Below the pieces are notes generated by a model. That model did not search any database, was not told the origin of the DNA, and saw only the letters and a program-made list of their open reading frames with translations. The position numbers and the translations under genes were made by a program. A stretch of 64,000 nucleotides of DNA from Pseudovibrio sp. Alg231-02 (GTDB lineage: Bacteria; Pseudomonadota; Alphaproteobacteria; Rhizobiales; Stappiaceae), in the NCBI RefSeq assembly GCF_900143565.1, contig NZ_FREX01000011.1:107494-171493 (forward strand), written 5' to 3'. Positions 10,039 through 20,065 of the stretch are shown in pieces (within the stretch, counting starts at the first letter, position 1; each line of letters starts with the position of its first letter).

Positions 10039-10971
10039 TCAGTAAAACGTGGTGTCACCAGCCGCTGTGGTGATTGAAGTCCCTTTCTCTCCCAAAATTG
10101 CTTGAGGCACTTCAGCGAGCGTGCATATGACGGATTTTTTGCCGGTTTGCCGAGCAAAAGTCTGTGCTGCTTCTACCTTTGGTCCCATAGAACCTGCGGC
10201 AAAACCATATGCATCCAGTGCATCCGGAGAAGCCGATTTGATCGCGCGTTGGCTCGGTGTACCCCAATCCAGATAAACGGCATCCGCATCTGTCGCCATA
10301 ATGTAGACGTCAGCATCTATCTCTTTGGCAAGAAGGCCTGAACACCGGTCTTTATCGATCACACATTCCACACCAACGAGCTTCTTTTCTTCGTTGTACA
10401 TAGTTGGAATGCCGCCCCCACCTGCTGCGATGACAAGCACATCATGGTCCAGAAGCCACTTGATAGGCCGGATCTCAAAGATGTGTTTGGGTAAGGGGCT
10501 TGGCACAACGCGCCGCCACTTATCTCCATCTTCTCGAATGGACCAGCCTTTCTCATCGGCTAGTCTCTCCGCTTCTTCTTTGGAATAAAGCGGACCGATG
10601 GGCTTTGTTGGATCTTTGAAAGCAGGATCGTTTGGGTCAACTTCAACCTGCGTGAGGATCGTGGCAAATGGCTTTTCAAAGGGCAGCAGGTTCCCAAGCT
10701 CCTGCTCAATCATGTAGCCAATCATGCCAACTGTTTCAGCACCCAACACATCCAGAGGGTAGGCCTCAACCTGCTCGTAAGCAGCACCTTGCAGTGCCAG
10801 CAAGCCGACCTGAGGGCCATTCCCGTGCGTGATGACCACCTCATGACCATCATCATAAAGTGGCGCTAGCGCTTCTGCGGCGATCCGCGCATTCTTTCGT
10901 TGGTTTTCGGCAGTCATTGCCTCTCCACGCCGGAGAAGGGCATTTCCGCCAAGAGCGACGACAACACGCAT
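10039..10971 (-). CDS. arcC: Carbamate kinase
   Basis: Last step of the arginine deiminase pathway: carbamoyl phosphate plus ADP gives ATP, CO2 and ammonia. The 310-residue protein opens with the amino-acid-kinase motif [13 protein letters not shown] and has AAGGGGIP (about residue 211-218) and [12 protein letters not shown], typical of ArcC. The start codon overlaps the arcB stop by one base (TAATG), so the two are tightly coupled. Cytoplasmic; no odd residues seen. Confidence 0.96.
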   Translation of the reverse strand: MRVVVALGGNALLRRGEAMTAENQRKNARIAAEALAPLYDDGHEVVITHGNGPQVGLLALQGAAYEQVEAYPLDVLGAETVGMIGYMIEQELGNLLPFEKPFATILTQVEVDPNDPAFKDPTKPIGPLYSKEEAERLADEKGWSIREDGDKWRRVVPSPLPKHIFEIRPIKWLLDHDVLVIAAGGGGIPTMYNEEKKLVGVECVIDKDRCSGLLAKEIDADVYIMATDADAVYLDWGTPSQRAIKSASPDALDAYGFAAGSMGPKVEAAQTFARQTGKKSVICTLAEVPQAILGEKGTSITTAAGDTTFY

Positions 10972-11975
10972 TATCGGCCTCCAATCGTCGCAACCATGAT
11001 GGCTTTAATTGTGTGGAGCCGGTTTTCAGCTTGCTCAAACGCCAGATTACGATCTGATTCAAAGACATCTTCAGTCACTTCCATCTCGGAGATCCCGAAC
11101 TTCTGGAAGATCTCTTCGCCCACCTTAGTTTCCCGGTTATGGAAAGCTGGCAAGCAATGCATGAAGAATGTGTTCGGGTTACCGGTGCCTTCAATCAAGG
11201 CCTTATTGACCTGATAGTCACGCAGCAACTTGATCCGGCTGTCCCAGACATCCGGCGGCTCACCCATGGAGACCCAGACATCTGTATGGATGAAGTCAAC
11301 ACCCTCAGTACCTTCTTTGGCATCATCTGTAATCGTGATGCGCGCACCATACCGCTTTGCATTGACTTCAGCTGCTTTCAACACATGCGGTTCAGGGTGC
11401 AGTTCTTGCGGGCCAATAATGCGAACATCACAGCCACATAGAGCGCCCAGCATCAGCAATGAGTTGCCCATGTTGTTGCGGGCATCGCCCAGATAGGCAA
11501 ACGAAATTTCATGCAACGGCTTGGGGCTGTGTTCGGTCATTGTCAACATGTCAGCGAGCATCTGGGTTGGATGCCAGTCATCAGTCAACCCGTTATAGAC
11601 CGGGACGCCAGAGTACTCGGCGAGGGTTTCAACGGCCTTTTGCCCGGAACCGCGAAACTCAATGGCATCGAACATCCGACCCAGCACACGTGCGGTATCC
11701 TTCATGGATTCCTTGTGGCCGATCTGAGAGCCGGATGGATCCAGGTAGGTGACATGTGCTCCCTGATCGTGAGCGGCAACCTCGAAGGCACAACGGGTAC
11801 GGGTAGAGGTTTTTTCGAAGATCAGACAGATGTTCTTATCGACAAGTGTCTGCCGTTCTGTTCCAGAGTATTTGGCTCGCTTGAGATCACGGGCCAGATC
11901 CAGCATGTAAAGCACTTCGCGTTGGCTGAAGTCTTTGAGCTTGAGGTAACTGCGACCTTTCAGATTGAAAGCCAT
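10971..11975 (-). CDS. arcB: Ornithine carbamoyltransferase, catabolic
   Basis: Phosphorolyses citrulline to ornithine and carbamoyl phosphate. The 334-residue protein has the carbamoyl phosphate motif STRTRC (about residues 55-60), [16 protein letters not shown], and the ornithine loop [11 protein letters not shown]. Operon position between arcA and arcC, and length close to other catabolic enzymes (about 336 residues), make it the catabolic form rather than anabolic ArgF. It is preceded by a good ribosome site (GGAGAGTAAGGAAAA) before the ATG at 11975. Confidence 0.95.
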   Translation of the reverse strand: MAFNLKGRSYLKLKDFSQREVLYMLDLARDLKRAKYSGTERQTLVDKNICLIFEKTSTRTRCAFEVAAHDQGAHVTYLDPSGSQIGHKESMKDTARVLGRMFDAIEFRGSGQKAVETLAEYSGVPVYNGLTDDWHPTQMLADMLTMTEHSPKPLHEISFAYLGDARNNMGNSLLMLGALCGCDVRIIGPQELHPEPHVLKAAEVNAKRYGARITITDDAKEGTEGVDFIHTDVWVSMGEPPDVWDSRIKLLRDYQVNKALIEGTGNPNTFFMHCLPAFHNRETKVGEEIFQKFGISEMEVTEDVFESDRNLAFEQAENRLHTIKAIMVATIGGR

Positions 11976-12031
11976 TTTTCCTTACTCTCCATCTCTTGGA
12001 TGTTTTTATTGTTCAACGGAGTTTGAAAACA

Positions 12032-13258
12032 CTAGAACTCCACGGCGTCACGCACTGTTGGACAGGTCATGCAGTGTCCACCACCGCGACCACGACCAAG
12101 TTCAGACCCGTCAATGGCGATGACTTCGACACCAGCTCGTTGGAGTTTTGAGTTTGTGTAGGTGTTTCGGCGATACCCAACCACGACACCAGGTTCGAGG
12201 CAGACAACGTTGTTGCCATCATCCCATTGCTCGCGTTCCTGGTCATAAGCATTGCCGCCTGTGGTCACCACATGCAGCTTCTGCATACCAAGTGCATTGG
12301 CGATGACATCGAACAGATGTCCCTCATCCTGCCTGTAATCGACACTCTCGGGTTTGTCTCCGGGACGGATCGAGAAGCAAATAATCTCATCACAAACGCC
12401 TGAGAACGCTGTTGCTTTGTCGCGATCAAGAAGGGTGAAAACAGTGTCCAAGTGCATCGCTGCACGGCTCTTTGGCATCTGGCAGGCAATGACGCGAGTT
12501 GCCGCCTTATTGCGGAAGAGGGCACGCGCCACCTGACCGACAGCTTGAGGTGTGGTGCGCTCACCCATCCCAATTAATACAACCCCATTGCCGATTGGCA
12601 TGACGTCGCCGCCTTCCACGGTAGATTCATGGAAGTCCTCATCCGGATCACCCCACCAGAAATTGACCTTGCCCTTGAAATGAGGGTGGAATTTGTAAAT
12701 TGCAGTGGTGAGGAGCGTCTCGTTCTGGCGCGCCTGCCAGAACATCGGATTAAGCGTAACGCCGTTATAGATCCAGCAGGTCGTATCGCGGGTGAACAAG
12801 GTATTCGGTAAGGGCGGAATGACAAAGTCGTTCGGGTCCAGATAACTGCCAAACACACCTGTTGGTTTGAACCCCAACTCACACCGCGCAATGCCGCCAA
12901 TCAGATGATCCGCGAGAAACTTCTCGGGCTGCTCGTAAAGCCAGGCCCGCAGGTCCTCGGCCATGCCATAGCCAACGCGATTGTGTGTGATGCGCCGTTC
13001 CAGCACCCACTTACGAGCTTCCTGATCCTCCAGCGTCTCTTTCAGAAGATTGTGCATCTCCAGCACATTCACACCGCGCTCTTCCATTCTGAGGCAGAAG
13101 TCGTAGTGGTGTTTTTGTGCTTCTCGAACCCAGATCACATCATCAAACAGCAACTCCTGACAGTTGCCGGGCGTAAGGCGCATATGCGCAAGCCCGGGAC
13201 GGCAAACCATCACTTCTTTCAGTTTGCCAACTTCCGAATGAACACCAAATTCAGTCAT
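12032..13258 (-). CDS. arcA: Arginine deiminase
   Basis: Hydrolyses arginine to citrulline and ammonia, the first step of the pathway. The chosen ATG at 13258 gives 408 residues ([16 protein letters not shown]), the normal family length, with GGAG 8 bases upstream; the longer open frame runs into the arcD-like gene. Catalytic Cys396 lies in [11 protein letters not shown]; other active-site pieces are FTRDTTCW and the VEGGDVMP loop. A gap of 56 bases separates it from arcB. Confidence 0.96.
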   Translation of the reverse strand: MTEFGVHSEVGKLKEVMVCRPGLAHMRLTPGNCQELLFDDVIWVREAQKHHYDFCLRMEERGVNVLEMHNLLKETLEDQEARKWVLERRITHNRVGYGMAEDLRAWLYEQPEKFLADHLIGGIARCELGFKPTGVFGSYLDPNDFVIPPLPNTLFTRDTTCWIYNGVTLNPMFWQARQNETLLTTAIYKFHPHFKGKVNFWWGDPDEDFHESTVEGGDVMPIGNGVVLIGMGERTTPQAVGQVARALFRNKAATRVIACQMPKSRAAMHLDTVFTLLDRDKATAFSGVCDEIICFSIRPGDKPESVDYRQDEGHLFDVIANALGMQKLHVVTTGGNAYDQEREQWDDGNNVVCLEPGVVVGYRRNTYTNSKLQRAGVEVIAIDGSELGRGRGGGHCMTCPTVRDAVEF

Positions 13259-13380
13259 GTTGCAGACTCCGTTCCAGAATTCTTGTTTGTGAGAGATCAG
13301 TGTCTCTATGTTTGGTTCAGAGGTTTGATTTGTGCGGCGCAGAGGCATGCTTGCCTCTGCGAAGATTGGAGAAACCGCCT

Positions 13381-14781
13381 TTAAACGCTGAGCGACAGCG
13401 CAAGTGAGATCAAAACGAACAGAATGATCACGAGCGGGATGGCAAACCGAAGCCACTTGTCATAAGGCACGCGCCCAATCGCAAGCCCGCCCATCACAAC
13501 GGCAAAGGTGGGGTTGAACAGGTTCAACAGCCCACTGGCGGATTGGAAGGCCGTGACCACATATTCCGCCCCAACATTGGAGAACCCTGCCAGCGGTGCC
13601 ATAATCGGCATGGACAACACGGCAAGACCTGAGGAAGAGGGCACGAAGAACGACAGCACCAGTTCCAGCCAGAACATCACATTGATAAAGGCAACTTTGC
13701 TCAGTCCACTGACGGCCTGTTCGGACCAGTAAAGGATCGTGTCGGTAATCGAACCAGCATCCATCACCACAACGATACCGCGGGCAACCCCGATGATCAG
13801 CGCGACACCAAGCAGATCACGTGCACCATCCAGGAAGTTGTCAACGAACTCGTGTTCACCTTGTCGGGCAACGATCCCCACGAGTATAGAGGCAGCAAGG
13901 AAAAGGGCAGCCATTTCGCCCATCCACCAGCCAAGAACAGCAACGCCGTAGATCAACAGGCCGAATGTGACGACGAAGATCGTCATGATCCAACCGTGCT
14001 TCGCCGTGAAATCGGGAATGTCGTCCGTTGAGACACCTTGCAGGAAGTGTTTTTCGTTTTCATCCTTCATTTCGGAAACAAGGGAAGAAGTGTGATCAGC
14101 TTTCACCTTTGCAGCGTAACGCATGACCCAAGCCACACAGACCAGCCAACCAACAATCAAGATAAGGAAGCGAAGACCGATGCCGTCTGTAAAAGGCACA
14201 CCAGCTGCATTCGAGGCGATTACAGTTGCAAACGGGTTGATCGTTGAGCCAAGCGTTCCGATGCCTGCACCCAAAAGAATAACGGCAACACCCGTCATAG
14301 AGTCATAACCAGCGCGGATCATCACGGGAATGATGAGCGCGTAAAACGCAAGACTTTCCTCCGCCATCCCATAGATCGTGCCCCCAGCTGCAAAGAAGGC
14401 CATCAATATGGGGATCATCAGGTTCTCTCGCCCCTTCAATCCCGTCATAATCTTGGCGATCCCTGCATCAATTGCACCTGTTCGGGTCACAACCATCAGG
14501 AAGCCACCAATCACAAGAACAAAGACCGCAACATCGATTGCATTTGCCGTGTAGGAGATCGGGTCATAAAGACCTGCAATTGGAGCCATAAAGACTTCAA
14601 CAGGGCCTTGAGGATTAGCCTCGACCAGATGATAGGTGCCGGGGACCGGCACTTCCTTGTCGAGGATTGGGTTGATCACCCGATCGTACTTACCAGCAGG
14701 AACGAACCAGGTTGCTATCGCAACGAGAATGATGAGGGCAAATAGAATTGTAAACGCGGTAGGAAACTTGAACTTCGACAT
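13381..14781 (-). CDS. YfcC family membrane carrier, probable arginine/ornithine exchanger
   Basis: A 466-residue polytopic membrane protein of the YfcC / anaerobic C4-dicarboxylate carrier-like superfamily, with about 12 hydrophobic segments. It begins [17 protein letters not shown] and has the family pattern [20 protein letters not shown] and [20 protein letters not shown]. Being the first gene of the arc operon, it most likely does the job of ArcD, bringing arginine in and ornithine out; this type has been called ArcD2 in other bacteria. It is not the classical LysE/APC-type ArcD. Substrate is inferred from context only. Confidence 0.8.
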   Translation of the reverse strand: MSKFKFPTAFTILFALIILVAIATWFVPAGKYDRVINPILDKEVPVPGTYHLVEANPQGPVEVFMAPIAGLYDPISYTANAIDVAVFVLVIGGFLMVVTRTGAIDAGIAKIMTGLKGRENLMIPILMAFFAAGGTIYGMAEESLAFYALIIPVMIRAGYDSMTGVAVILLGAGIGTLGSTINPFATVIASNAAGVPFTDGIGLRFLILIVGWLVCVAWVMRYAAKVKADHTSSLVSEMKDENEKHFLQGVSTDDIPDFTAKHGWIMTIFVVTFGLLIYGVAVLGWWMGEMAALFLAASILVGIVARQGEHEFVDNFLDGARDLLGVALIIGVARGIVVVMDAGSITDTILYWSEQAVSGLSKVAFINVMFWLELVLSFFVPSSSGLAVLSMPIMAPLAGFSNVGAEYVVTAFQSASGLLNLFNPTFAVVMGGLAIGRVPYDKWLRFAIPLVIILFVLISLALSLSV

Positions 14782-15085
14782 TTGCTTTTCCGCTTGGTTA
14801 TGTGTCGAATGTAAACATGCTCCTGCTACCTAATATCTATGCGTATACTTGCGTCAACATGTCTTCTGTTTCTTGATTAAGCGTCATTGCAAATAAAATA
14901 TTGTGAAGTGTTGGGGGGGTTTTAAGTAAAGTTGAAGATGATGTTCGAGATGATCTAACTAAGTTGCAACAACAAACCTACGATAGCGCAAGGCAAACTA
15001 TTGCAAATCATCTGCTTCTGTCAGATGTTGCATGCGAAAGACATAAATCACGAATTTACAGTGAGTTAACTGAACGAAAAGGACT
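14782..15085. other. Intergenic region upstream of the arc operon
   Basis: About 300 bases, AT-rich, between the arc operon and the CofD-like gene on the same strand. It must hold the arc promoter. I looked for an FNR/ANR site (TTGAT N4 ATCAA) because such operons are usually oxygen controlled; only a half-site TTGAT near 14874 is present, so no clear site is claimed. No ORF or RNA gene seen. Confidence 0.4.
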
Positions 15086-16270
15086 TCAGAGAAAACTCAA
15101 TAACATGCAAACTAGTTTTTCCGGGTCGTAATAAGGAACCGAATGCGTGCTTGTCAGATCAGCACCAATCAGGGAAATGCCCTGTGCTTCCAGCTCAGCC
15201 CAATCAAATTCAGCAGCATGTTTTTCATCTGTGACGACAAAATTGAGCAGCTTGTCTGTTGGCGTATCTTCCCCCGCATCAGCGCGCAAATGTTTCAAGA
15301 GTGCATCTACCGTCTCATTTGGACTCATCCCGAATTGCTCGGGATCATTGCCGAGGTTGGGGACATACACTTTCGGATTTGGGCTACGTGCAATGGACTT
15401 ACCCACGCCCATTGGCAGTAGGTTTGCAATCAGGCTGCTGTGAAAGCTTCCCGGAGGATAGCAGATCATGTCTGCAGTCTCGATAAGATGCTGCTTTTTA
15501 GGAGAGACCTCAATCTCCACCGGATCACCTCCGGCCAGAGAGCGGGTCAGATAGGTCCGTTTAATCCTGCTTGCAATGGGCGAGGTTTCTTTGCCAGTCA
15601 TATTATGCTGGCCCACAATGATCTCACCAGAATCCAGCTCAACAGCCAGATGTAAACGTGCATCAACAGTCGCCAGAACCGTGCCGAGTGTGTTCACCAG
15701 TTTTGAGAACAGGAAGATGATCGGATCAAGCTTCTGATTGTTGTTCAGATACCCCCCGGCAAGGATCAGATTTCCAATGCTGGCGCCTCTTAGATCGAAG
15801 TCTGATGGCATCGCATCATGAAAAAATGCCAGCTGATGCCGGATCAGGCGTCGCATTGGGTTGGGAACTCGTGCGATCAGTTGATCATGCCCTTCCAACA
15901 AATCCACCAGTTCACCGTGCAAGTCCTCAAGAGAAGCCGTTTTTGGAAACCGATGTGTGAAAAGACGGTAGATCTCGGACTGCCCAAGAACACTTTCATC
16001 TGCCAGTGCGATCAAACGCGAGCGTAGGTCTCCAATTGCGGGCATACCAAAGGCGTGACGCAAAACAGCAGAACTTCCACCGCTATCAAACGGTGTCATC
16101 AGGTGAATGGAGTTGTGGGTGTACTGCTTCAAAGCGCGAGCTGTTGGATTAAGCGCGCTTCCTCCGCTGAAGAACAAGAGGGCAGGGCCAAGTTCTGGCA
16201 GACGCTTGTAGCGACTGATGCGAACAGGATCTGGTAGGTTTAGACCGCGCGTAACACTGAACTGCTGCAT
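15086..16270 (-). CDS. CofD-like / YvcK-type protein, GAK-system related
   Basis: A 394-residue protein with the CofD/YvcK fold: ALLFFSGGSALNP at about residues 30-42 is the nucleotide or phosphate loop, DSGGSSAVLRHAFG about 62-75, NLILAGGYL about 168-176 and DMICYPPGSFHSSLIANL about 269-286. I associate this version with the 'GAK system' CofD-related family, normally found with an ATP-grasp protein, an amphi-Trp protein and an HPr-kinase-like protein. None of those partners is adjacent. CofD itself transfers lactyl-2-diphospho groups in F420 synthesis; YvcK acts in central metabolism and cell wall. Function unknown here. Confidence 0.7.
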   Translation of the reverse strand: MQQFSVTRGLNLPDPVRISRYKRLPELGPALLFFSGGSALNPTARALKQYTHNSIHLMTPFDSGGSSAVLRHAFGMPAIGDLRSRLIALADESVLGQSEIYRLFTHRFPKTASLEDLHGELVDLLEGHDQLIARVPNPMRRLIRHQLAFFHDAMPSDFDLRGASIGNLILAGGYLNNNQKLDPIIFLFSKLVNTLGTVLATVDARLHLAVELDSGEIIVGQHNMTGKETSPIASRIKRTYLTRSLAGGDPVEIEVSPKKQHLIETADMICYPPGSFHSSLIANLLPMGVGKSIARSPNPKVYVPNLGNDPEQFGMSPNETVDALLKHLRADAGEDTPTDKLLNFVVTDEKHAAEFDWAELEAQGISLIGADLTSTHSVPYYDPEKLVCMLLSFL

Positions 16271-16407
16271 AAATGAACTTGCCCGACTGAGTGATTGTCG
16301 ATCCCTGTTACCATAGGAGATCTATTCCTCTGGTTTACCGCTAAATTGCAGAAACCACTCAACTAAATAAGCAGCATCCCCAAAGAACTCTAGCGATAAT
16401 GATTAAT

Positions 16408-16434
16408 CTTTAATGCCTCTAAGAAGCATTAAAG
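16408..16434. promoter_or_regulatory. Perfect inverted repeat in divergent promoter region
   Basis: CTTTAATGC and GCATTAAAG, 9-bp perfect arms around a 9-base spacer, lie in the 372-bp AT-rich region between the divergent CofD-like and acyl-CoA ligase genes. There is no T run, so a protein-binding site is more likely than a terminator. The rest of the region (16271-16642) shows no gene. Confidence 0.4.
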
Positions 16435-16642
16435 TAAATTTCCAATTAGATATATCAGGAATTCAGTAAAAACTCTGTCAAATCAAAAATGAATATTCGT
16501 TGCTCATGAACCAGAGAGATGAAAATAAGAGAAAATACCTGTAGTTCTTGTGGGTTTGATGGGTATTCTTGGTATCTGTATTTGACACCGACAAATTCAG
16601 AGGATGTAAAGCTCTGGAAATAATAAAAATAGAGAGAATAAC

Positions 16643-18469
16643 ATGAGTTCGCAGGCCCGGCCCGTTGCTCAAGCACAAGCTCAAAACACGTTTAAGTCCA
16701 TTCCCCAAGCATTCATGGAATCTGTCGAACGCCTTGCCGACAAACCAGCATACTTTGTTCGTGGGAAAGATGGATGGGAAGCAACGAGCTGGACTGAATA
16801 TGGCGAGCAGGTACGTAACGCTGCAAAAGCACTGCTCGCACTGGGCGTTAATCCCGGCGATGCCGTTTGTATTTTAAGTTACAATCGTCCTGAATGGACT
16901 ATCATGGATGTAGCTGCCATGATGATCGGGGCTGTTCCAACGGGCATTTACTGGACAGCTGCCGCTCCTGAAATCAATTACATCCTGCGCCATTCGCAAG
17001 GCCGCATCTTGCTTGCTGAAACCAAAGCTCAGCTCAAAGGCATAGGCGAGCAGGCAGAGAATATGCGCCACCTGCGTAAGACCATTCGTTTGGATGGGCG
17101 CGTCGAAAATCCAGATCAATACACATGGGCCAGCTTTATGTCCCTGGGTGAGAACAGTCCTGGACTGGATGCTGAGCTTAACCAACGCCTCAATGACATT
17201 GTTGCTGAGGACATTGCACTCCAGATTTACACCTCAGGGACAACAGGTCTGCCGAAAGCAGTGCAGATCAGCCATCGCGCAATTCGCACAGAATCTGATG
17301 CACTGAATCTGGCCTTCAAACCGACACCGGCTGACCGTTATATTTCCTATCTGCCCATGGCTCATATCGCAGAGCAGTGCGGCACCATCATTCAGGCTTG
17401 TGACACTGGCTACCCGGTTTACTACGCTAAGTCCGTGACCAGCCTCGGTGAACACTTGCCAGAGGTGAGGCCGACTGTAACATTCGGTGTTCCAAGGATT
17501 TTTGAGAAGATCAATGAGAAAGTCGAAAAGCAGCTCAGCAAAGAGAAAGGCTTCAAAGGTAAGCTTATTCAATGGTCTCTTCAAACGAGTAAGGACTGGT
17601 ACAAAGAAAGCATAAACGGCAAGTCTGCTGGTTTGGTGCTGAACACCAAAAAGAAGATCGCAAACCGCCTCGTGCTCGATAAGATCAAACACAAGATCGG
17701 CCTCGACAAAATGCGCATGTTCGTAAGTGGTGGAGCGCCCGTATCCAAGCGTGTTCTGGAGGCCTTTACAGGACTGGATATTGTCATCCGCGAAGTCTAT
17801 GGCCAGTCAGAGAACTGTGGTGGTGCGACCATCAATATCATTGGAGCAACCCGTCTGGGGTCTGTCGGTAAGCCGATGGATGGTGTCACGATCAAAATCG
17901 CCGCAGATGGTGAGATACTCTGCAAAGCAGACACCAACTTCTCTGGTTATGCGCATGACCCTGCCGCAACAGATGAAGCTTTACGCGATGGTTGGCTCTA
18001 TAGCGGTGATATCGGCTATTTCGACAAGGAAGGCTATCTCTTTATCACAGGCCGTAAAAAAGAGCTTATCATCACGTCTGGAGGTAAGAACATCTCGCCT
18101 GCGATGCTCGAGCAAGACCTTATGGAAATACCTTTGGTCGAATATGCTGTTGTTGCAGGCAACAATCAGAACTTTTTAAGCGCTCTGATCACCGTTGATG
18201 GGGCAATGGCACAGCGATTTGCAACTGAGAACAACATCGAGCCTGAAGATGTTCTGAAATCAGATCAGTTGCGGAGTGTGATTCAGGCCAGCATCAAAAA
18301 AGTGAATGCACGTCATTCGCGGGTTGAACGCATTCGCAAGTTTGAGATCTTACCAGATGGCTTCTCGATCCAGACAGGCGAACTGACGCCAACACTGAAA
18401 ATCAGGCGTGCGAAAGTGCTCAATAACCATGCTGATGCTCTGGATACAATTTACAAGCATGACGATTAA
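16643..18469 (+). CDS. Long-chain fatty acid-CoA ligase (AMP-forming)
   Basis: Activates fatty acids with ATP and CoA. The 608-residue protein has the AMP-binding motif IYTSGTTGLPKAVQISH (about residues 196-212), VYGQSENCGG, and the C-terminal signature GWLYSGDIGYFDKEGYLFITGR followed by KELIITSGGKNISP. This is the FAA1/FadD15-type class with a long linker rather than E. coli FadD. An ATG with AGAGAGAATAAC in front is the start. It stands alone, read away from the CofD-like gene; no beta-oxidation genes are adjacent. Confidence 0.88.
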   Translation: MSSQARPVAQAQAQNTFKSIPQAFMESVERLADKPAYFVRGKDGWEATSWTEYGEQVRNAAKALLALGVNPGDAVCILSYNRPEWTIMDVAAMMIGAVPTGIYWTAAAPEINYILRHSQGRILLAETKAQLKGIGEQAENMRHLRKTIRLDGRVENPDQYTWASFMSLGENSPGLDAELNQRLNDIVAEDIALQIYTSGTTGLPKAVQISHRAIRTESDALNLAFKPTPADRYISYLPMAHIAEQCGTIIQACDTGYPVYYAKSVTSLGEHLPEVRPTVTFGVPRIFEKINEKVEKQLSKEKGFKGKLIQWSLQTSKDWYKESINGKSAGLVLNTKKKIANRLVLDKIKHKIGLDKMRMFVSGGAPVSKRVLEAFTGLDIVIREVYGQSENCGGATINIIGATRLGSVGKPMDGVTIKIAADGEILCKADTNFSGYAHDPAATDEALRDGWLYSGDIGYFDKEGYLFITGRKKELIITSGGKNISPAMLEQDLMEIPLVEYAVVAGNNQNFLSALITVDGAMAQRFATENNIEPEDVLKSDQLRSVIQASIKKVNARHSRVERIRKFEILPDGFSIQTGELTPTLKIRRAKVLNNHADALDTIYKHDD

Positions 18470-18491
18470 AGCAGGTCCCTGATGTCAGAAA

Positions 18492-18521
18492 CCCCTTGGT
18501 CCAGAGGCATGGTCCAAGGGG
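18492..18521. terminator. Possible hairpin terminator between convergent genes
   Basis: CCCCTTGGTCC and GGTCCAAGGGG pair over 11 positions with one mismatch and an 8-base loop, between the acyl-CoA ligase and uxaC ends. No clear T run follows on either side, so termination strength is uncertain. Confidence 0.45.
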
Positions 18522-18553
18522 CTTCATGGGATAAAGCAGGGGCCAAAGCTTAC

Positions 18554-19969
18554 CTACTTTTCATCAAGGAACCAGTTTGCTGCATTGTTGTAGCAAATGT
18601 CCCTGATCATGCCTCCCGCAAGCTCAAAATCACCCGGAATGTGGCCTTTATCCATCCACTCCCCAACGATCCTGCAAAGCAAGCGACGGAAATACTCGTG
18701 TCGAGGGAAAGATAGGAACGATCTGCTGTCTGTCAACATGCCGAGGAACTGAGAAAGCAATCCCATCTGCGCAAGTTGTGTCATCTGGCGTTCCATGCCG
18801 TCCAGCTGGTCATTGTGCCACCAGCCTGTTCCTGCTTGAATTTTGCCGCCGAAGGAACCGTCCTGGAAATTTCCGGCTGTTGTTACGACAACTTCGTTCT
18901 TGGTTGGATCAAGAGAATACAGCACAGTTCTGGGCAATGCTTTTTCACGATCCAAAGTGTCGAGGAACTGGTTGAGTGGATTAGCAAGCTCACGATCATC
19001 AATGCCATCACAGCCGACATCTGGCCCCAATGCTTTGAACATGCGGCTACGGTTGTTCCGTGTTGCGCCAATGTGCATCTGCATCACCCAGCCACGTTTT
19101 GCGTATTCCTTTCCTAGGAACACCTGAACAGCTGATTGAAATGCAGTCACATCGTCAATACTCAGCGTTGCTCCGCCTTGCCCTTCTTTGAAGATGCGGT
19201 TCAATTCGGTGCCGGACGGAACCGGGCAGAACAGCATGGAGTCCAGACCATGGTCCGCCGCACGGCAACCATGTCGTCCAAAGTGATCCAGTCGCATGGA
19301 AAGTGCCTCAAGCAAACGCTCATACTTGTCGATATGAAAACCAACGGTTCTGCTGAGTTTCATGATGTAATCAGGAAACGTCGGCTTATCGATCTTAAAG
19401 GCCGGGTCAGGCCGGAAGGTAGGCCGAACAACCATTGTAGAGGTTGGATCCTGCGCGATCATCTTATGCCAATGCAGGTCATCACAAGGGTCATCAGTCG
19501 TTCCCAGCATCTTCACGTGCTGCATCTGCAACAGGCCACGAGCGGAAAATGGTTTGGTCGCAAGCTTTCCGTTACAAACTTCCCAGACAGTCTCAGCGGA
19601 CTTCTCTGAGAGGATCACACCCTCCAGCCCAAAGTAGCGATACATCTCCAGATGCGTCCAATGGTACAGCGGGTTCCCAAGAAACTTCGGCATCACGGAA
19701 GCGTAGGCGAGGAACTTCTCTTTGAAGCTGGTGTCCTTGCCGGTGATCAGGCTTTCATCAATCCCGGCCCACCGCATAGCACGCCATTTGTAGTGATCGC
19801 CCTCAAGCCAGACGCGGCCAATGTCATCAAAGCGATGGTCTTCAGCAATGGTCTGCGGACATAAGTGGTTGTGGTAGTCCACGATTGGCATTTCAGCTGC
19901 ATAGTCGTGGTAAAGCCGCTGTGCTGCTTCTGTCTCGAGGAGGAAGTCTTGTCCAAGAAATGGCTGCAT
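18554..19969 (-). CDS. uxaC: Glucuronate (uronate) isomerase
   Basis: Isomerises D-glucuronate to D-fructuronate (and galacturonate to tagaturonate). With the ATG at 19969 the protein has 471 residues, the usual UxaC length; the longer frame would start upstream of MQPFLGQDFLL without support. The metal-binding motif DYHNHLCP is at about residues 32-39 and IGATRNNRSRMF and SFGGKIQAGTGWWHND are typical of the family. It is the last gene of the left arm (dctQ-dctM-GH31-uxuB-uxaC), 96 bases after uxuB. Confidence 0.95.
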   Translation of the reverse strand: MQPFLGQDFLLETEAAQRLYHDYAAEMPIVDYHNHLCPQTIAEDHRFDDIGRVWLEGDHYKWRAMRWAGIDESLITGKDTSFKEKFLAYASVMPKFLGNPLYHWTHLEMYRYFGLEGVILSEKSAETVWEVCNGKLATKPFSARGLLQMQHVKMLGTTDDPCDDLHWHKMIAQDPTSTMVVRPTFRPDPAFKIDKPTFPDYIMKLSRTVGFHIDKYERLLEALSMRLDHFGRHGCRAADHGLDSMLFCPVPSGTELNRIFKEGQGGATLSIDDVTAFQSAVQVFLGKEYAKRGWVMQMHIGATRNNRSRMFKALGPDVGCDGIDDRELANPLNQFLDTLDREKALPRTVLYSLDPTKNEVVVTTAGNFQDGSFGGKIQAGTGWWHNDQLDGMERQMTQLAQMGLLSQFLGMLTDSRSFLSFPRHEYFRRLLCRIVGEWMDKGHIPGDFELAGGMIRDICYNNAANWFLDEK

Positions 19970-20065
19970 CGTTTTTGCCCTGAAGGTAGGGGGATTGATC
20001 CTGTCACCAATCCCTGAGTATGAGCGTTTGCTCAGCCTGTAGCCGAGCAAGGATTTCCGTAAAAC

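Noticed and set aside
13259..13456. 66-residue N-terminal extension of arginine deiminase
   Set aside because: It would overlap the end of the carrier gene and exceeds family length; the ATG at 13258 has a ribosome site and the conserved N-terminus.
14860..14890. FNR/ANR site upstream of the arc operon
   Set aside because: Only one half-site (TTGAT) is present; the second half does not match ATCAA at the right spacing.
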